64,000 nucleotides of DNA from Phragmites australis (Eukaryota; Streptophyta; Magnoliopsida; Poales; Poaceae), in assembly GCF_958298935.1 (NCBI RefSeq), contig NC_084942.1, forward strand, positions 14,205,501-14,269,500, read 5' to 3'. Both the position numbers and the translations under genes were made by a program. Below, one piece after another: positions 21,203-33,379 of this stretch. How positions within the stretch are numbered: the stretch's first letter is position 1; each line of letters begins with the position of its first letter. The notes under the pieces were generated by a model that saw nothing but the letters and a program-made list of their open reading frames with translations, had not been told where the DNA came from and made no database searches.

Positions 21203-22239
21203 TTTTCTACTGTGTAAAGGCAGTTGTTAAACATGTAATGATATTTGTTCATTGCACGCACTTAAAAACTGATGTGGCTAAATTTTTTTCCTTCATTGGA
21301 TATATTTTCCTTATCTTGTTGATTCTACCACTCCGTTCGTCATGTTTCAAATCCTTCTGTTCTGGCCACCTTTTACACACGTGTGTACTTTCAGTTGTCC
21401 GTGCTATATGAATTGCTAAATGAGTTTCTAAAAAGGAGCATAGCTATTGTTTCTATGCACTTTTGAATGGAACTGAATATCATCCAATTTTTTCAACAAA
21501 AAAAAATCCACTTGGAAACCCAAATTCTGCAAAATATATATATATATATATTTCTCTGCTTTCTATCGTAAAAATCGAGAGTTCACATTTAGAAATTTGG
21601 ATGAAGTTTTTGGAAAATTTTACATTCTGCTCTTGATATCATCAGATGATTGTCAGCAGCATCGACATCCAGCAGCCAACAAAGGAAAGAAGGTGACAGT
21701 GATGAAAACAGGTGCCGGTGCGCCGTGAAGAACGTCTACCTCCATTCGGACGGCTTCTGGAGCTCTACTACAGTTTACCAGAAGTTGTTTCGTCTCTGGC
21801 AGGGGCTGGCTACCACGGCTGTCACATCCCGAGCTCATGTTTGTCATCTTCCATTATGCTTGGGACCAAAAAAAGACAAGCGTGCAGGCTGAATGCTCGT
21901 AATAAATGAAGATTGATCTTGTTGTGCTGTTGCAAATCTAGCTGTGTGGTGTTTTGAGTAGTAGTAGTAGTAGTAGTGTACCAGAGTACAAAAATAGTAT
22001 AAAGGTGTTACAGTTGGCCGATTGAAGATGTAGTACGTGTAGTCTCGATAGTATTTTAGTATAAAATTTGTGTAGCAGGAGATGACAATTATTATTTGCA
22101 ATCTGCTAATGGTTTCGGGCATTATTATTTACTATAATCATCATTATCATGATTGAGGGTGTTCTCATTTGCTCTTTAGATGAACAGATAATATTTAACA
22201 GTATAAGAATATTTCGCTGACTACTTTGCCCCTATTTGT
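21203..22239. other. Spacer with simple repeats, no supported gene
   Basis: It contains a (TA)n tract near 21535-21551 and an (AGT)n tract near 21956-21976. A moderately GC-rich stretch (21650-21895) followed by AATAAA at 21901 could be the 3' exon of a gene, but no frame has a recognisable domain, so I do not call one. Confidence 0.5.
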
Positions 22240-22325
22240 AAGATCACATCAGCTTTGAGAGATTTACTATTCCATATAACACGAAGCAGACCTGCATGCA
22301 AGTCCTATCTTCGCATAAGCCACAC

Positions 22326-23052
22326 TAGAATATTACAATGGGGCTCCTCACAACATGCTCGCCAGAGACCCACTTGAAGTTTCCCTCAGCATGATTAGTT
22401 TTGCTGGCATCCCAACTTAAGCTCACAGTAAATGTTTTCTTCTCTGTAGCATTGGTAAATTCTAGCTTTGTTGGTGACACACTGGCCTTAACCTCCTTGG
22501 GCATGTCAATATCCACAGTGTAGGATGACCTTGCATCTCCAACGTTGGTGACAGTCCTATTCACCACAAGTTTTCCAGAACTCGCATTTACTGCGATTGA
22601 AGGATAGTTCAGCTCAGCTTCGGCGATTTTTCTTCCTTTTCCGCATGCATCCTTCTGATGCGTGATTACCTCAACTTCAGAATCTGTGTAACCAAGGCCG
22701 CAGAGATACAAAATGTACTTCTCCTCGTCTGTGTCGTAGACTAAACCGGGATTGGTAACTTTCGAAGGGTTAACATGCCCGGCACCAATACTGTAATGGC
22801 CGGCCCGGCTGGATTGAGATTCTCGTCTAGGATCGGCTTCTTGCTATCATATACGACATAGGCTGTCGTCATGATTGCTGATTTGCTCACCGCAGGTGAC
22901 CAATCTGGATGTGCACTCTTAATAATAGCTGCAATGCCACTAAGGTGAGGTGCAGACATTGATGTTCCAGATATGGAATTGAACATCTTATCATGTCCAT
23001 CAACTGTTGTTGGTCCAACTTTGAACGGCCAAGCTGCAATAACGTTCACTCC
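22326..23052 (-). pseudogene. Subtilisin-like protease, truncated duplicate (C-terminal half)
   Basis: This partial subtilase copy keeps the catalytic Ser block ([20 protein letters not shown]), the AHPDWSP stretch and the C-terminal fibronectin-III-like domain (LNYPSIAVNASSGKLVVNRT ... KWVSGEHVVRSPIVIF). It lacks the signal peptide, the I9 prodomain and the catalytic Asp and His. Against the neighbouring copy it carries an insertion of about 5 bp near 22795-22812 (GGCCGGCCCGGCTGG), which shifts the frame so the Ser block and the C-terminal domain are in different frames. Non-functional. Confidence 0.88.
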
Positions 23053-23714
23053 GTGATCGAGTGTCGACCGGGAGCAATAGCTCAGATGGTTGTTCAAACA
23101 TGGATTAGAGGTGGTATTTATGTCATCGATACTACAGGATAAAAATCTTGTTTGACGAGTCTGCTCTCTCTACTCATTTACGTACTTGCAGTTACCTTTA
23201 CGCGTTTACCTTCCTAGAGTAGTTTGTTAAGATTGGCTATAGGTTACAAACCCTTTTTAACGGTAGAGTAGACACTCTAGATAAATCTAAAACTTTTTAG
23301 ATAAAAATTAATATAAATTTATCTTGTGAAATATTTAGAGCTGATCAGTTTTAAATGTCCTAATTCATCTCACCCCTTCCCCTCTTAGGATGTCTTGGAT
23401 CCCTTTCAGCTTCTTTCAGTACACTCTACATTTACTTGATCTTTTTTCCGTAGCTTGCTGTATAAGATCATCAACAATCTTGTGAAGAGATATACTATAA
23501 CTCTTGTTGTAATATGTTCTTTACTATAACTCTTGTTGTAATATATTCTTTAAATGATCCGATGGTTTTTTTTAACGAGGCAACGGTATTTCACTGTAAA
23601 AGTAAAGTAATTACTTCACCCCACCAGGTAGGATCACATCATGTGAATAGATACTATTTATTTGATATAACAAGCAGCAGACTTGCAGGCAAGTCATAGC
23701 TTCACTAAGTTACA
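23053..23714. other. Spacer between subtilase copies
   Basis: There is no gene. A 29-bp direct repeat (ACTATAACTCTTGTTGTAAT at 23494 and 23523) sits near the middle. From about 23630 the sequence is the 3' flank of the downstream-reading subtilase and is homologous to 22240-22325. Confidence 0.6.
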
Positions 23715-25935
23715 CTAGCATATTACAATGGGGCTCCTTACAACTTTCTTGCCGGAGACCCACTTGAAGCTTGCCTCAGCATGGTTAGTTTTGCTAGTAT
23801 TCCAACTTATGCTCACAGTAAATGTTTTCTTCTCCTTCGCCTTGGTAAATTCTAGCTTCGTTGGTGACACAACAACCTTAACTTCCTTGGGAGTGTCAAT
23901 ATCAACGGTGTAGGATGATGTTGCATCTCCTACATTGGTGACAGTCCTATTCACGACAAGTTGACCAGCAGTGGCCCTTGCTGCTATTGAAGGATAATTC
24001 AGCTCAGCTTCGGTGATTTTTCTTCCTTTTTCGCAGGCACCCTTTTGATGCGTGATTATCTCAACTTGAGAATCCGTGTAACCAAGGCCGCAGAGATACA
24101 AAATGTATTGGTCCTTCTCAGTGTCATAGACTAGACCTGGACTGATAGCATTAGAAGGGTTAACATGTCCAGCACCAGTAGTGAAATGCCCAGCCGGATT
24201 GAGTTTTCCATCTAGGATTGGCTTCTTGTTATCATATACGACATAAGCTGTCGTCATGATTGCTGATTTGATCGCCGCAGGTGACCAATCTGGATGTGCA
24301 CTCTTGATAATAGCTGCAATGCCACTAAGGTGAGGTGCAGACATTGATGTTCCAGATATGGAGTTGAACATCTTATCATGTTCACCAACTGTTGTTGGTC
24401 CAACTTTGAACGGCCAAGCTGCAATGACGTTCACTCCGGGTCCGATAATATCAGGCTTAAGGATACCAGGGCTTGCTGTACTTGGCCCACGAGAGGAGAA
24501 GTAAGCAACTACAGGAGCTGGAGTTATTCCCAGTGACGTACCGTTGAAGATGATCGAGGCTGTCGGCTTGTCGGAGCTCTTAATGTACTGCCTGATTACT
24601 TCACCATCTGGGGAGTTGACATATGATGCTGGTAGGACATGTGCTTCGGCAAACGTTGTGTGGCCATTATTCCCCAGTAATATCATCCCAGCACCACCAC
24701 CATCCTTGATATTTTTTCCAATTTCAACCTCGGAACCTTCAATCTCGCAAGCAACAACCTTTCCAGTGATATTTCCAGAACCATCTAGATCTTCAAACTC
24801 GCAAGCAACAACCTTTCCAGTGATATTTCCAGTGGAAAGGAAGCAAGGTTAGATGGTTGGTAGGCTGACTCGCCAACAAAGAAACGGCCATCACCTAGCT
24901 TCACAATGGCTTTCATTTGCCGGTCCATTGTGCTTGCACCAACTGTCAGGACCCATGGCGCCTCATTGCTTAGCGAGCAACGTGCTGGACCCGAATTTCC
25001 TGCAGAACAACTCACAAATATTCCCTTCTGCATTGCAGAAAAGGCTGCAATGGAAATAATATCTTCATGGAATGGATGTGGACGACCGCCAAGTGATATG
25101 GACAAGATGTCAACACCATCGGCAATTGCGGCTTCCACTCCGGCAAGAATGTCCGAGGCATAGCAGCCCCGTTGGCTGCAGACCTGGTACATGGCTATGT
25201 GGGCACGTGGGGCCATGCCAGCTGCAGTACCATTTCCATTGCCAAGCACACTTGCACCTTGTACAAACCTTCCGGCGGCTGTGCTTGCAGTGTGTGTTCC
25301 ATGCCCAACAACATCCAGTGGAGCCTGTCGGTTCTGGCCTCCAATCAATGACCTTGCACCGATGAGTTTCTTGTTGCATTTAACATCTTCAAACTCGCAG
25401 GACCCATTCCATTTTGCAGGTGGTGAGGTCATGCCTTCATCATCAAACGAGGTGTGTGCAAAGTCTATCCCTGTGTCTAGGAGCCCTATGATGCTTGCCT
25501 CACCCATGCCTAAGCTCCAAGCCCCTCCACTTGACCGTAGTCCTAGGAAATCAGGTGTGTGGGTTGTCAAGAGTGGAAGAAGGTCGTCTCCGTACACCAT
25601 AAGGACCCCATCTTTCTTCTTGACATATTCTGCCTCATCTTTTGTGAGGCTCACGGGCTCACGGCAAACCCGAGAATGGCTTCTTTATAGGTGTGGACGA
25701 ATGGTGATTTAAGCTTTGATGCAGCCATTCGTGGTGGGAGGAATGATCTGTACCAGTTCTCAAGCTCCATGGGGCTCTTGTCAATGGAAAAGTTGGGAGG
25801 AGGGCTCACGCGTACGATATATGTGCACTGGCTAGATCTTTCACAATTTCCATGGGTGATGATGATTGGAGTGGTATGAGACAGGAGGCTAGAGAGAACA
25901 AGGGAAGCCAATACGAGTCTAGCATGCACATACAT
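23715..25935 (-). pseudogene. Subtilisin-like serine protease (subtilase), two frameshifts
   Basis: A plant subtilase is a secreted serine protease acting in the cell wall. ATG at 25935 starts a signal-peptide-like segment (MYVHARLVLASLVLSSLLSH). An I9 prodomain follows (CTYIVRVSPPP ... SPFVHTYKEAILGFAV), then Asp block GLLDTGIDFAHTSF, His block GHGTHTASTAAGRF, oxyanion-hole Asn in SCSAGNSGPA, PA-type region GKVVACE, Ser block [14 protein letters not shown] and a fibronectin-III-like tail ending VVRSPIVIC. All four catalytic-site residues are kept and there are no introns. The frame is broken at 25649-25664 by an exact 8-bp tandem duplication (GCTCACGG twice), and near 24840 by a frame change next to an 18-residue in-frame duplication (54-bp period). 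Probably a recent pseudogene; sequencing error at the 8-bp repeat cannot be excluded. Confidence 0.88.
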
Positions 25936-25990
25936 AGCTACGGAAGATCTGAGAAGCTAGGAATTGTGTATAAAGAGCTCGGTCACTGGC

Positions 25991-26000
25991 CTATTTATAG
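25991..26000 (-). promoter_or_regulatory. Putative TATA box of the subtilase gene
   Basis: CTATAAATAG (the same on both strands) lies 56-65 bp upstream of the ATG at 25935, a normal TATA-to-start distance for a short leader. No other promoter element is obvious. Confidence 0.55.
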
Positions 26001-26079
26001 GCGATAAGAAATATCTATATCTGTTCCAATTATGGTTGGGAATTAATTTGTGTCAGTATACATGCCCAGCGATATACTT

Positions 26080-29000
26080 GGCTTTAATTATTGTGAGCTT
26101 TTAAAACTAGTGGTGCAGTTGGGTTTAGCTCTTCGAAAAAGCCATGAAAGTTACTATTAAATATTTATTACATGAGACAAATATTGTTGAGTGTTGTTTG
26201 TTGAATATGTTAGAACCCTATGTGAATAGTTACGGCCAGGGAAACATTAGTTGGGTTCGGTTCCATTCTAAAAAATAAAGTGAATAATAATTAAGAATAT
26301 TGGTACTGTTTGATCTTTTTTATCAATAGTTTTCTAATTACCGTGAGAATTTATAGTTAATGGTACAGTTGGTTTCATCTCTTTGAAAGCCTTGAAAGGT
26401 GTGAGAACATTTATTACTGGAGACAAATATAGTTAAGTATTGATCACTGAAAACCTTAGAACCTTACATAAATATTTATGACATCCGAAAGATTTAGTTA
26501 TGACATCGGCAAAGGGTCCTGCAGGCTCTACTTCCACTTCAGTTGCTTTCGAACATGCACCAGCAGTGTTTGAGGGGGAGGTCATCTCGTAGCGCGAAGC
26601 CCCTCAACACATTTAGCGGCGACATCCCCCATAGCTAATTATTGTTGTTTCTATTGAGCCCCATGATGTTGGACTTGCTTTATCTGATTCGAGTAGGGTC
26701 AATGTTATGCATGAAGAGCTTGAATACTTTGAGAGAAATCAAGTTTGGGTGATAGTAGAGCCACCCCCAAATGTTCATACCATAGGCACCAAATGGGTTT
26801 TTAAAAACAAACAGGGGGAGGATGGATTTGTAGTAAGAAACAAGACTAGACTAGTAGCTCAGGGTTTTACTTAGGTAAAATTGATAGACTTTGGAGAGAC
26901 CTTTGCACTAGTAGCTAGGCTAGAAGCTATTAGGATCCTCCTTACATTTGCGGCATCCTAAGGTTTCAAGTTATATCAAATGGATGTCAAGAGTGCTTTT
27001 CTAAATGATTTCATAGAGGAAGAGATCTATGTCAATCAACCTCTAGGTTTTGAGCATCCCAAATACCCTCATAGAGTATACAGGCTTTAGAAAGCTTTGT
27101 ATGGGCTTAAGCAGGAACCTAGAGCTTGGTATGATTGGCTTAGGTCTTTCTTGCTAGGGTATGGGTATGTGATGGGGTCAGCTGATAAAACTTAGCTCAC
27201 TCTCAAGCATGGTAATGATTTCTTACTTGTTCAGATTTACGTGGATGATATCATATTTTATGGCTCTTCTCATACACTTGTGGTCAAGTTTACAAAAACT
27301 ATGAGCAGGGAGTTCGAGATGTTAATGATGGGTGAGCTCAACTTCTTTCTTAGGCTACAAATTAAGAATATTGGTACCGTTTGGTCTTCTTTGATCAATA
27401 GTTTTCTAATTACCATGAGAATTTATAGTTAGCAGTACAGTTGGGTTCGTCTCTTTGAAAGCCTTGAAAGTTGTGATAACATTTATTACTGGAGACAAAT
27501 ATAGTTGAGTGTTGATCACTGAAAACCTTAGAACCTTACATAAATATTTATGACATAGGAAAGATTTAGTTGGGGTTTGGTTGTATCGTGAAAACAAATA
27601 TGAAAACAAATATGACTACATATAGTATTTTGAGGTACAGTTGGGCTTGGCTTTATGCATGAAAATCCATGAGAGTTGTGACAGTATTTATTACCGGAGA
27701 TAGATATAGTTGAGTGTTGTTCATTGAATACCTTAGAATCAGTGGATTTTGGTTCTGCCTTAAAAATTAAAGCGACTATTTATGAGGCATGCTGGCATTT
27801 GGCTTTGCCCCATCCATAGATTTCTAATTATCATAAGAACTTATAGCTATAGATATAGTTGGGTCTAGTTTTTTGAATAGTCTTGAAACCTTCGATAATA
27901 TTTATTACATGAGGTAGATATAGTTGAGTCTTGTTTTAACACCTTGGAACCTTATATGAATTGTTAGCATCATGGAAAGATTTAGATGAGTTTGGTTCTA
28001 CCTTTAAGTTAAAATGAAAATTAATGACTATTGGTAGTGTTTGGTATTGTTTGATAAAAAAAACTTTCAAATTGCTATCAGAATTTACGCCTAGATTAGT
28101 ACCGTTGGATATGTCTTTTTGAAAATCCCTGAAGGTTATGAGAATATTGATTACTGGAAAAAGAAACAATGAGACGTGTTCATTAAATAACTTAGAACCC
28201 TATGTGAATAGTTGATTTTATTTTTATTTATTAAGCGTGTGAATATTAATGACAAGTTGTAGTGTTTGATCTTGCTCTGTAAATAGCTTTGAAATTACTA
28301 CTAGAATTTTTAGCTGTCTTTCAGTGTTGTTTGTTGAATATGTTAGAACCCTATGTGAATAGTTATATATTGCCATGGAAACGTTAGTTGGGTTTGGTTC
28401 CATTCTAAAAAATAAAGTGAATAACATTTAAGAATATTGTTACCATTTGGTCTTTTTCGATCAATACATTTCTAATTACCGTGAGAATTTATAGTAAGCG
28501 GTACAGTTGGGTTCATCTATTCGAAAGCCTTGAAAGTTATGAGAACATTTATTACTAGAGACAAATATAGTTGAGTGTTGATCACTGAAAACCTTAGAAC
28601 CTTGCATAAATATTTATGACATACGAAAGATTTAGTTAGGGTTTGGTTGTATCGTGAAAACAAATATGAATATTTATGACTACATCTAGTGTTTGGTCTT
28701 GTTCAATCTTGTTCAATCAATAGTTTAAAGTTAATGTTAAAATTTATAGCTTGAGGTATAGTTGGGTTTGGCTTTATGGAAAGCCTTGAGAGTCGTGTGA
28801 GTATTTATTATAGTTTAGTATTGCTCATTGAATACCTTAGAACCAGTTGATTTTGGTTTTGTCTTAAAAATTAAACCAAATATTTATGATGCATGGTAGC
28901 ATTTAGTTTTGCACAATCAATAGGTTTCTAATTACCATAGGAATTTATTTCTATAGATACAATTATGCTTTAATTACTATGAGCTTTTAAAACTAGTGGT

Positions 29001-29125
29001 GCAGTTGGGCTTGGCTCTTCGAAAAAGCAATGAAGTTACTATTAAATATTTATTACATGAGACAAATATTGTTGAGTGTTGTTTGTTGAATATGTTAGAA
29101 CCCTATGCGAATAGTGGAGAGATAT
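26080..29125. repeat. Degenerate tandem array, units about 210-255 bp, higher-order organisation
   Basis: A unit containing TTATTACTGGAGACAAATAT, then (T/G)AGTGTTG, then a variable word, CTTAGAACC and a short AT-rich tail recurs at about 26189, 26431, 27507, 27712, 27925, 28170, 28320, 28570, 28815 and 29070. Spacing is 205-255 bp except one short unit (150 bp). Three unit types are visible from the word after AGTGTTG: TTTGTTGAATATGTT (A), ATCACTGAAAACC (B) and TTCATTGAATACC (C). They occur in the order A-B ... B-C ... A-B-C-A. The first and last A units are nearly identical. The array is AT-rich and non-coding; small open frames within it are chance. Confidence 0.8.
26500..27365 (+). pseudogene. 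Copia reverse transcriptase fragment inside the tandem array
   Basis: The recognisable RT has [57 protein letters not shown], the catalytic YVDDIIF (about 27238-27258) and MMGELNFFLRLQIK. It resembles the SIRE type of Ty1-copia (inference from wording such as [19 protein letters not shown]). At least four in-frame stops are present (near 26872, 26959, 27090 and 27195), several at positions where Gln is expected. There is no LTR on either side. The array continues in a repeated phase on both sides. Confidence 0.85.
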
Positions 29126-29203
29126 TCATCAAGATGAATGAGTTCTAGGTGATGCTCAGGTAAGTAATAACAATACTTATGGACTAACAATTATATTGGA
29201 AAT

Positions 29204-29663
29204 TGTTAGTAGGTTGTTCCTATTAGGAATAGCAACTTGTATTCCCTAGAGGTCTTGGGTCAGTATATATACACATGTACATGTAATAATATCCAAGAAA
29301 CCCCTTATAGACTGGGGATATTACATAGAGCAATACATATCTAACACCCCCCTCAAACTCATGGGGGATCAACCACACTGAGTTTGGAGAGATAGAACAT
29401 GTGCTGAGCTATACTCTATGCCTTCGTGAATAAATTAGTCAACTGAAGCTCAGAAGGAATATACCAAGAGCAATCACCTCATCTTGTACATGTGTCAGTG
29501 TGTAAGAAGCATCAACACCAATATGCTTAGTGAGTTCATGCTTCACTGGGTCCCAAGCAATATTGATAGCACATGTAATATCTAAGTAAAGACGAGTAGG
29601 TGTGGGAGAAGAAACACTAAAATCCTCATGTAACCACTGTAACCAAGTGAGCTCTGCTGTCAA
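29204..29663 (-). mobile_element. 3' end of a short-LTR Copia element (RNase H, PPT and LTR)
   Basis: On the minus strand, 29663-29439 encodes the end of a Copia RNase H domain (TAELTWLQWLHEDFSV, DPVKHELTKHIGVDASYT). Its 3' flank leads to a polypurine tract GAGTTTGAGGGGGG (29347-29360) and a 143-bp LTR from 29346 to 29204 (TGTTAGATATG ... CCTACTAACA). Such very short LTRs and the VKHELTKHIGVDA motif fit the Retrofit/Ale (Hopscotch) group, which is inference. The 5' part of the element is missing; the remnant stops near 29665. An extra stop region lies between RNase H and the LTR. Confidence 0.82.
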
Positions 29664-32600
29664 CAGTTATAACACCCGGTTTTTAACGGACAAAATCAAA
29701 TGTGGCTTATGTATGCCCAGGATATTTAACACACATAAGGACATCATAGGTAAAATAAAAATAGCAACACTTTAAATGAATAAACATTAAACTCTTACAG
29801 CAATTGACATATATTATTGTCTATGTAGATATCTGCAGCAAAATAGAGGTACCAATGCCTAGCAACACCGCAGGCAACTGACCGGGAGACACACGCCTGG
29901 AACCTCATATCTTCGTCTTGATAGTTTTCAACATCTTCACTCACTGAGCAGCATCACGCATGTTGCATGGCATAGAAAATAGCAAGTGTGAGTACATACC
30001 ATGGTCAACAAGCATACAGGAGAAAAATAATATATAGGCTTATAACAAGGACAAGCTAAGACATAGTATATTTATGTAAATGTGATAAAAGAAAAGATAT
30101 TTGGACTCAAAAACATTAAGCAATTTTTAAGTGAAAGTAACCCAAATAATCCAACCCCTAATCAATACCCAAAGTTAACTACCTTGAAAAACCATCTAAT
30201 CTCATACCAATGGTACCATATCCATAATCAAAACCATCTAATCATGTGAGGATCTAAGTCTCTCATGACCGTGTCGCAAGTCTTCCAGAGGGCCAAGTTT
30301 CTTTACGCTAATAAATACCCTAGGCACTGCGAGGATGTCCCAAAGGCTTTATGTGACATCCCAGTCGATGTTATGGAGAAAGAGATCCGAGTAAAAGACC
30401 TTTCCTTTAGCAGAAATTAGTAGCCTCTCGTAGTCCAAATAATGACTATCTTTCCATAGTCATTGCAGGTTCTTCCTCTCCTTGAGTTATCGTACCGAGC
30501 AGCTCCATCCAAAGCGAGTGAGCAAGCAGATAAGGATGTTGCACATGTCTGTTCATTGCCCAGCTCAGAGGAACATCGTTCCCCAAAGAAGCTGACAAAG
30601 TTGTGCCCTGATCGTCAAACAAGGTAGCTTGATGGGGACCACACAGACATTTCCTCTAGTGGCCTTGTGGCCAAGCCCTCTTTGGCTGGTCTAGGGGATG
30701 CTCCACTTGAGCCAAACTAGCCCCCATCCATGCCATCGTCATCTCCATAGGGGGCACTGGTGACACAAGTATACATGATGGTAGGCCAACTATCTTCCCT
30801 GGTGGATAGGTCGACCGTCAAGTCATCAGAGTTAGTTCTGAGCCAGACGAATGATCCATCTACCATCATCCCCGAAGAGACCAGTGGGTCAGCTAGCACC
30901 TTAGGCGGAACTCCCTCACCCACGGAAGCATGGCCCCACTGGTCCTCATTTCTAAGGTAAAAAAACATATTTGGGTTAACTCGATTCCAGAGTTGACTTA
31001 TTCCTTGCTTAATATATTAAAAACATTCCTTGTTTTTCAGTCACATCGACCTTCCCCTAAAGGGAGGAGACCACAGGGCGTTGACTTATTCTGCTCTAAT
31101 TATAGCTTCTGTTGCAGCCAAGGGGGGCCTCCAAAGGGTCTACCCCAGGAGACCCTCCGGCCTCGGCCACCACGAGTGCTGCCTTGCATAAGGAAGAAAC
31201 TCCAGGTGTGATGCTTGACTCAATGTTATCTGATTTGGCCAGCATGGCTGAAGTCTAGGCGGCCACAACGGGTATCATTGCCATGTAGGTGGATACCGCT
31301 TTGCATCACCCTAAGGACCCCACCCCGTAGAATCCACCCGAGGGGGCGAGCTCACAACCCTCGACTCATCCTCGGCTCCGATCGTCTCCTGCAGCGCTCT
31401 AGTAAGCATTGGGTATGAAAGCTTTTCTTCCTTTCGAGGCTACATTTAACATGGATGTATTCCCACCTCGAGGAGGCCTTCGCCCCCATTTAGGACCTCT
31501 TTGCTTCCCTCTGGGCTCCTTCAATCGAGCTGGAGACTCTTTGGTCGAAGCTGGCTGAGGAGAAACGTCACTTTGAACCGGAGTAGAAACTTCATGCAAA
31601 CGAGGCAATGTGCCTTTCTTAGGAGATTGCCCAGCTCTAGGCAACTCTCGAGGAGGAGATATCTGCACTAAAAAGGGAGATATTGGGTAAACATAACTTC
31701 AGTTCACTCATATCACCTCATATCTGGTCAGAAATCTTGATCTTGGTGAATTTGTTGTTCAAGGCTCATAGCTAAGGTAAAGTAGCTAAAGGAGTCAGAG
31801 ACTTTGGCATAGGAGGACTCAGAGATCCTCCAAAAGTAGTTGGAGGACATGATTCCCTGTGGAGAAGAAGGCTTTTGCAACCTTCAACCAATCTCTTCAG
31901 AAGTTCAATTAATTGCTCCCATTTCCACGGGATGCTAACGCCATGGGCTATCTCCAGCAGATCCCTGAGCTGGGGGAGACCTTCAACAATGGCTATGAGT
32001 GGCCTGACACCCAAGCTTCAAGGAGCAGATGATGAACACATGCTTGCGATGCTTGGCTTTTTACCCAACCTTTCACTATACAACCTCAGCAAAAAAAGCT
32101 TCTCAGGATTTTTAATCAAGTAACAGCAAAACAATTCACAAGCAACAACAATCTCACTCCAAACAATCCAAGTATTGACACGAACAGCAAATAAAGAACA
32201 ACAGCAATTCTGAAGATAAAAGGATTTCGGCTAACACAAAGATGTAATCCAAACCCTAACAAGTCTTCCACCCATGGCATGGATGCACTTCGATCAGAAG
32301 GGTGGATCTCCAGTGAAATCAAGGACGCACTTAGATCAAATAAATCTGATCATGCTCTTCTACAAGCCCTAAAGTGGTGGTAGCAGATAAACATCATGAG
32401 CATGAGATTGCCATCTCTCTTCTTCCTGAGGAAACCCTCCAAGAAACACACAATAAACCAGTCTAAGGATACAAGGGCATCGGCCGTAGGCTTTAAGGCA
32501 TGCAGGCCAGCTAAAACACATAGTTGGACTTGAACTAGACTAGAGACTCTAATTCGGATGCAACACAACCTTCCTTTGACCATTATTATGCATACACGAT

Positions 32601-33379
32601 GAATCTGACTATGGGGCCAAATCCATTGAAAAGTTAATGAAATAAGCTTTCCATCAAGTACTCATATGCCCCAATCGAACTCTATATGAGAGAGTTATGC
32701 TATTTTACTTCGGGCCCATCTAGCGGCGACAGGCTAAATCCAAGATGATTTAAAACTTCCTTATCTTTAATATCTAAGTTTGGGTCGACTTGAACTCGTG
32801 GATGACTATAAAAGGAAGTCTTTCACATCCCTAGAAGGTCATGAATAATATGGCTATGATAATTAGATGCCTTGTATGTCACCAACATCGACCAATATGA
32901 ATATATGTTTCCTGTTCTTGTAATTCCTCTTCTTTGCGCCACGAATAGTTTCTTACGCCAAGCACCAGCAGCTAAGTTATTCTCACCCTCCTTGTATTGC
33001 TTCTCGAAACTAGGGAAAGAACCAAACTGAATAGTTGAACATTTTAGAGCATTACCAGCGAAATTAAGTGAAGGATTGATGGCAACATCAGCAAAAGTGG
33101 TGACCCGAGAGTGCCTAGAGAGTATGCTAAAGTGCCTCAAGAGTCACTTCCCTCAGATCTACTTGAACGTCATTGTGTGGGGCTTCATGTGTGACCCTTG
33201 GAGGTGGCTAGCTTTGAGCAGGAGGGAGCTAGGGTGGCTTCAGTTATCATCAAGATTCTTGAGTTATGTCATGCAAATCCCTAAACATTTTGTTTATTTA
33301 TGTATTTAGTTTCAAATTCTCCCATTCGCCTTTGAGTGCGTTGTGGTGAAAACCACAAAAAGGGAGGAAATGAAATGGT
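29664..33379. other. Unclassified retroelement-like region, no intact gene
   Basis: No domain can be named with confidence. 30760-30960 and 31050-31210 are Ser/Pro-rich open frames separated by an intron-like AT-rich gap. Around 31610-31690 a frame with two stops reads close to ATLEEEISALKREIL, a coiled coil of the kind seen in some plant Gypsy gag regions. 31772-32123 has open frames on both strands without motifs. I treat this as decayed retrotransposon DNA of unknown family. Confidence 0.4.

Larger units (their letters stand above)
22240..24440 (-). repeat. Tandem duplication of the subtilase 3' half
   Basis: About 22240-23052 and about 23630-24440 are clearly homologous over the C-terminal coding half and 3' flank (both contain AATATTACAATGGGGCTCCT or a one-base variant). 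Homology stops near 23052, inside the codons just before [15 protein letters not shown]. The copies lie in direct orientation about 1.39 kb apart. Confidence 0.85.

Noticed and set aside
25191..25712. 173-codon plus-strand open frame across the subtilase
   Set aside because: It is antisense to the protease coding region; composition and breaks follow the minus-strand codons and there is no domain.
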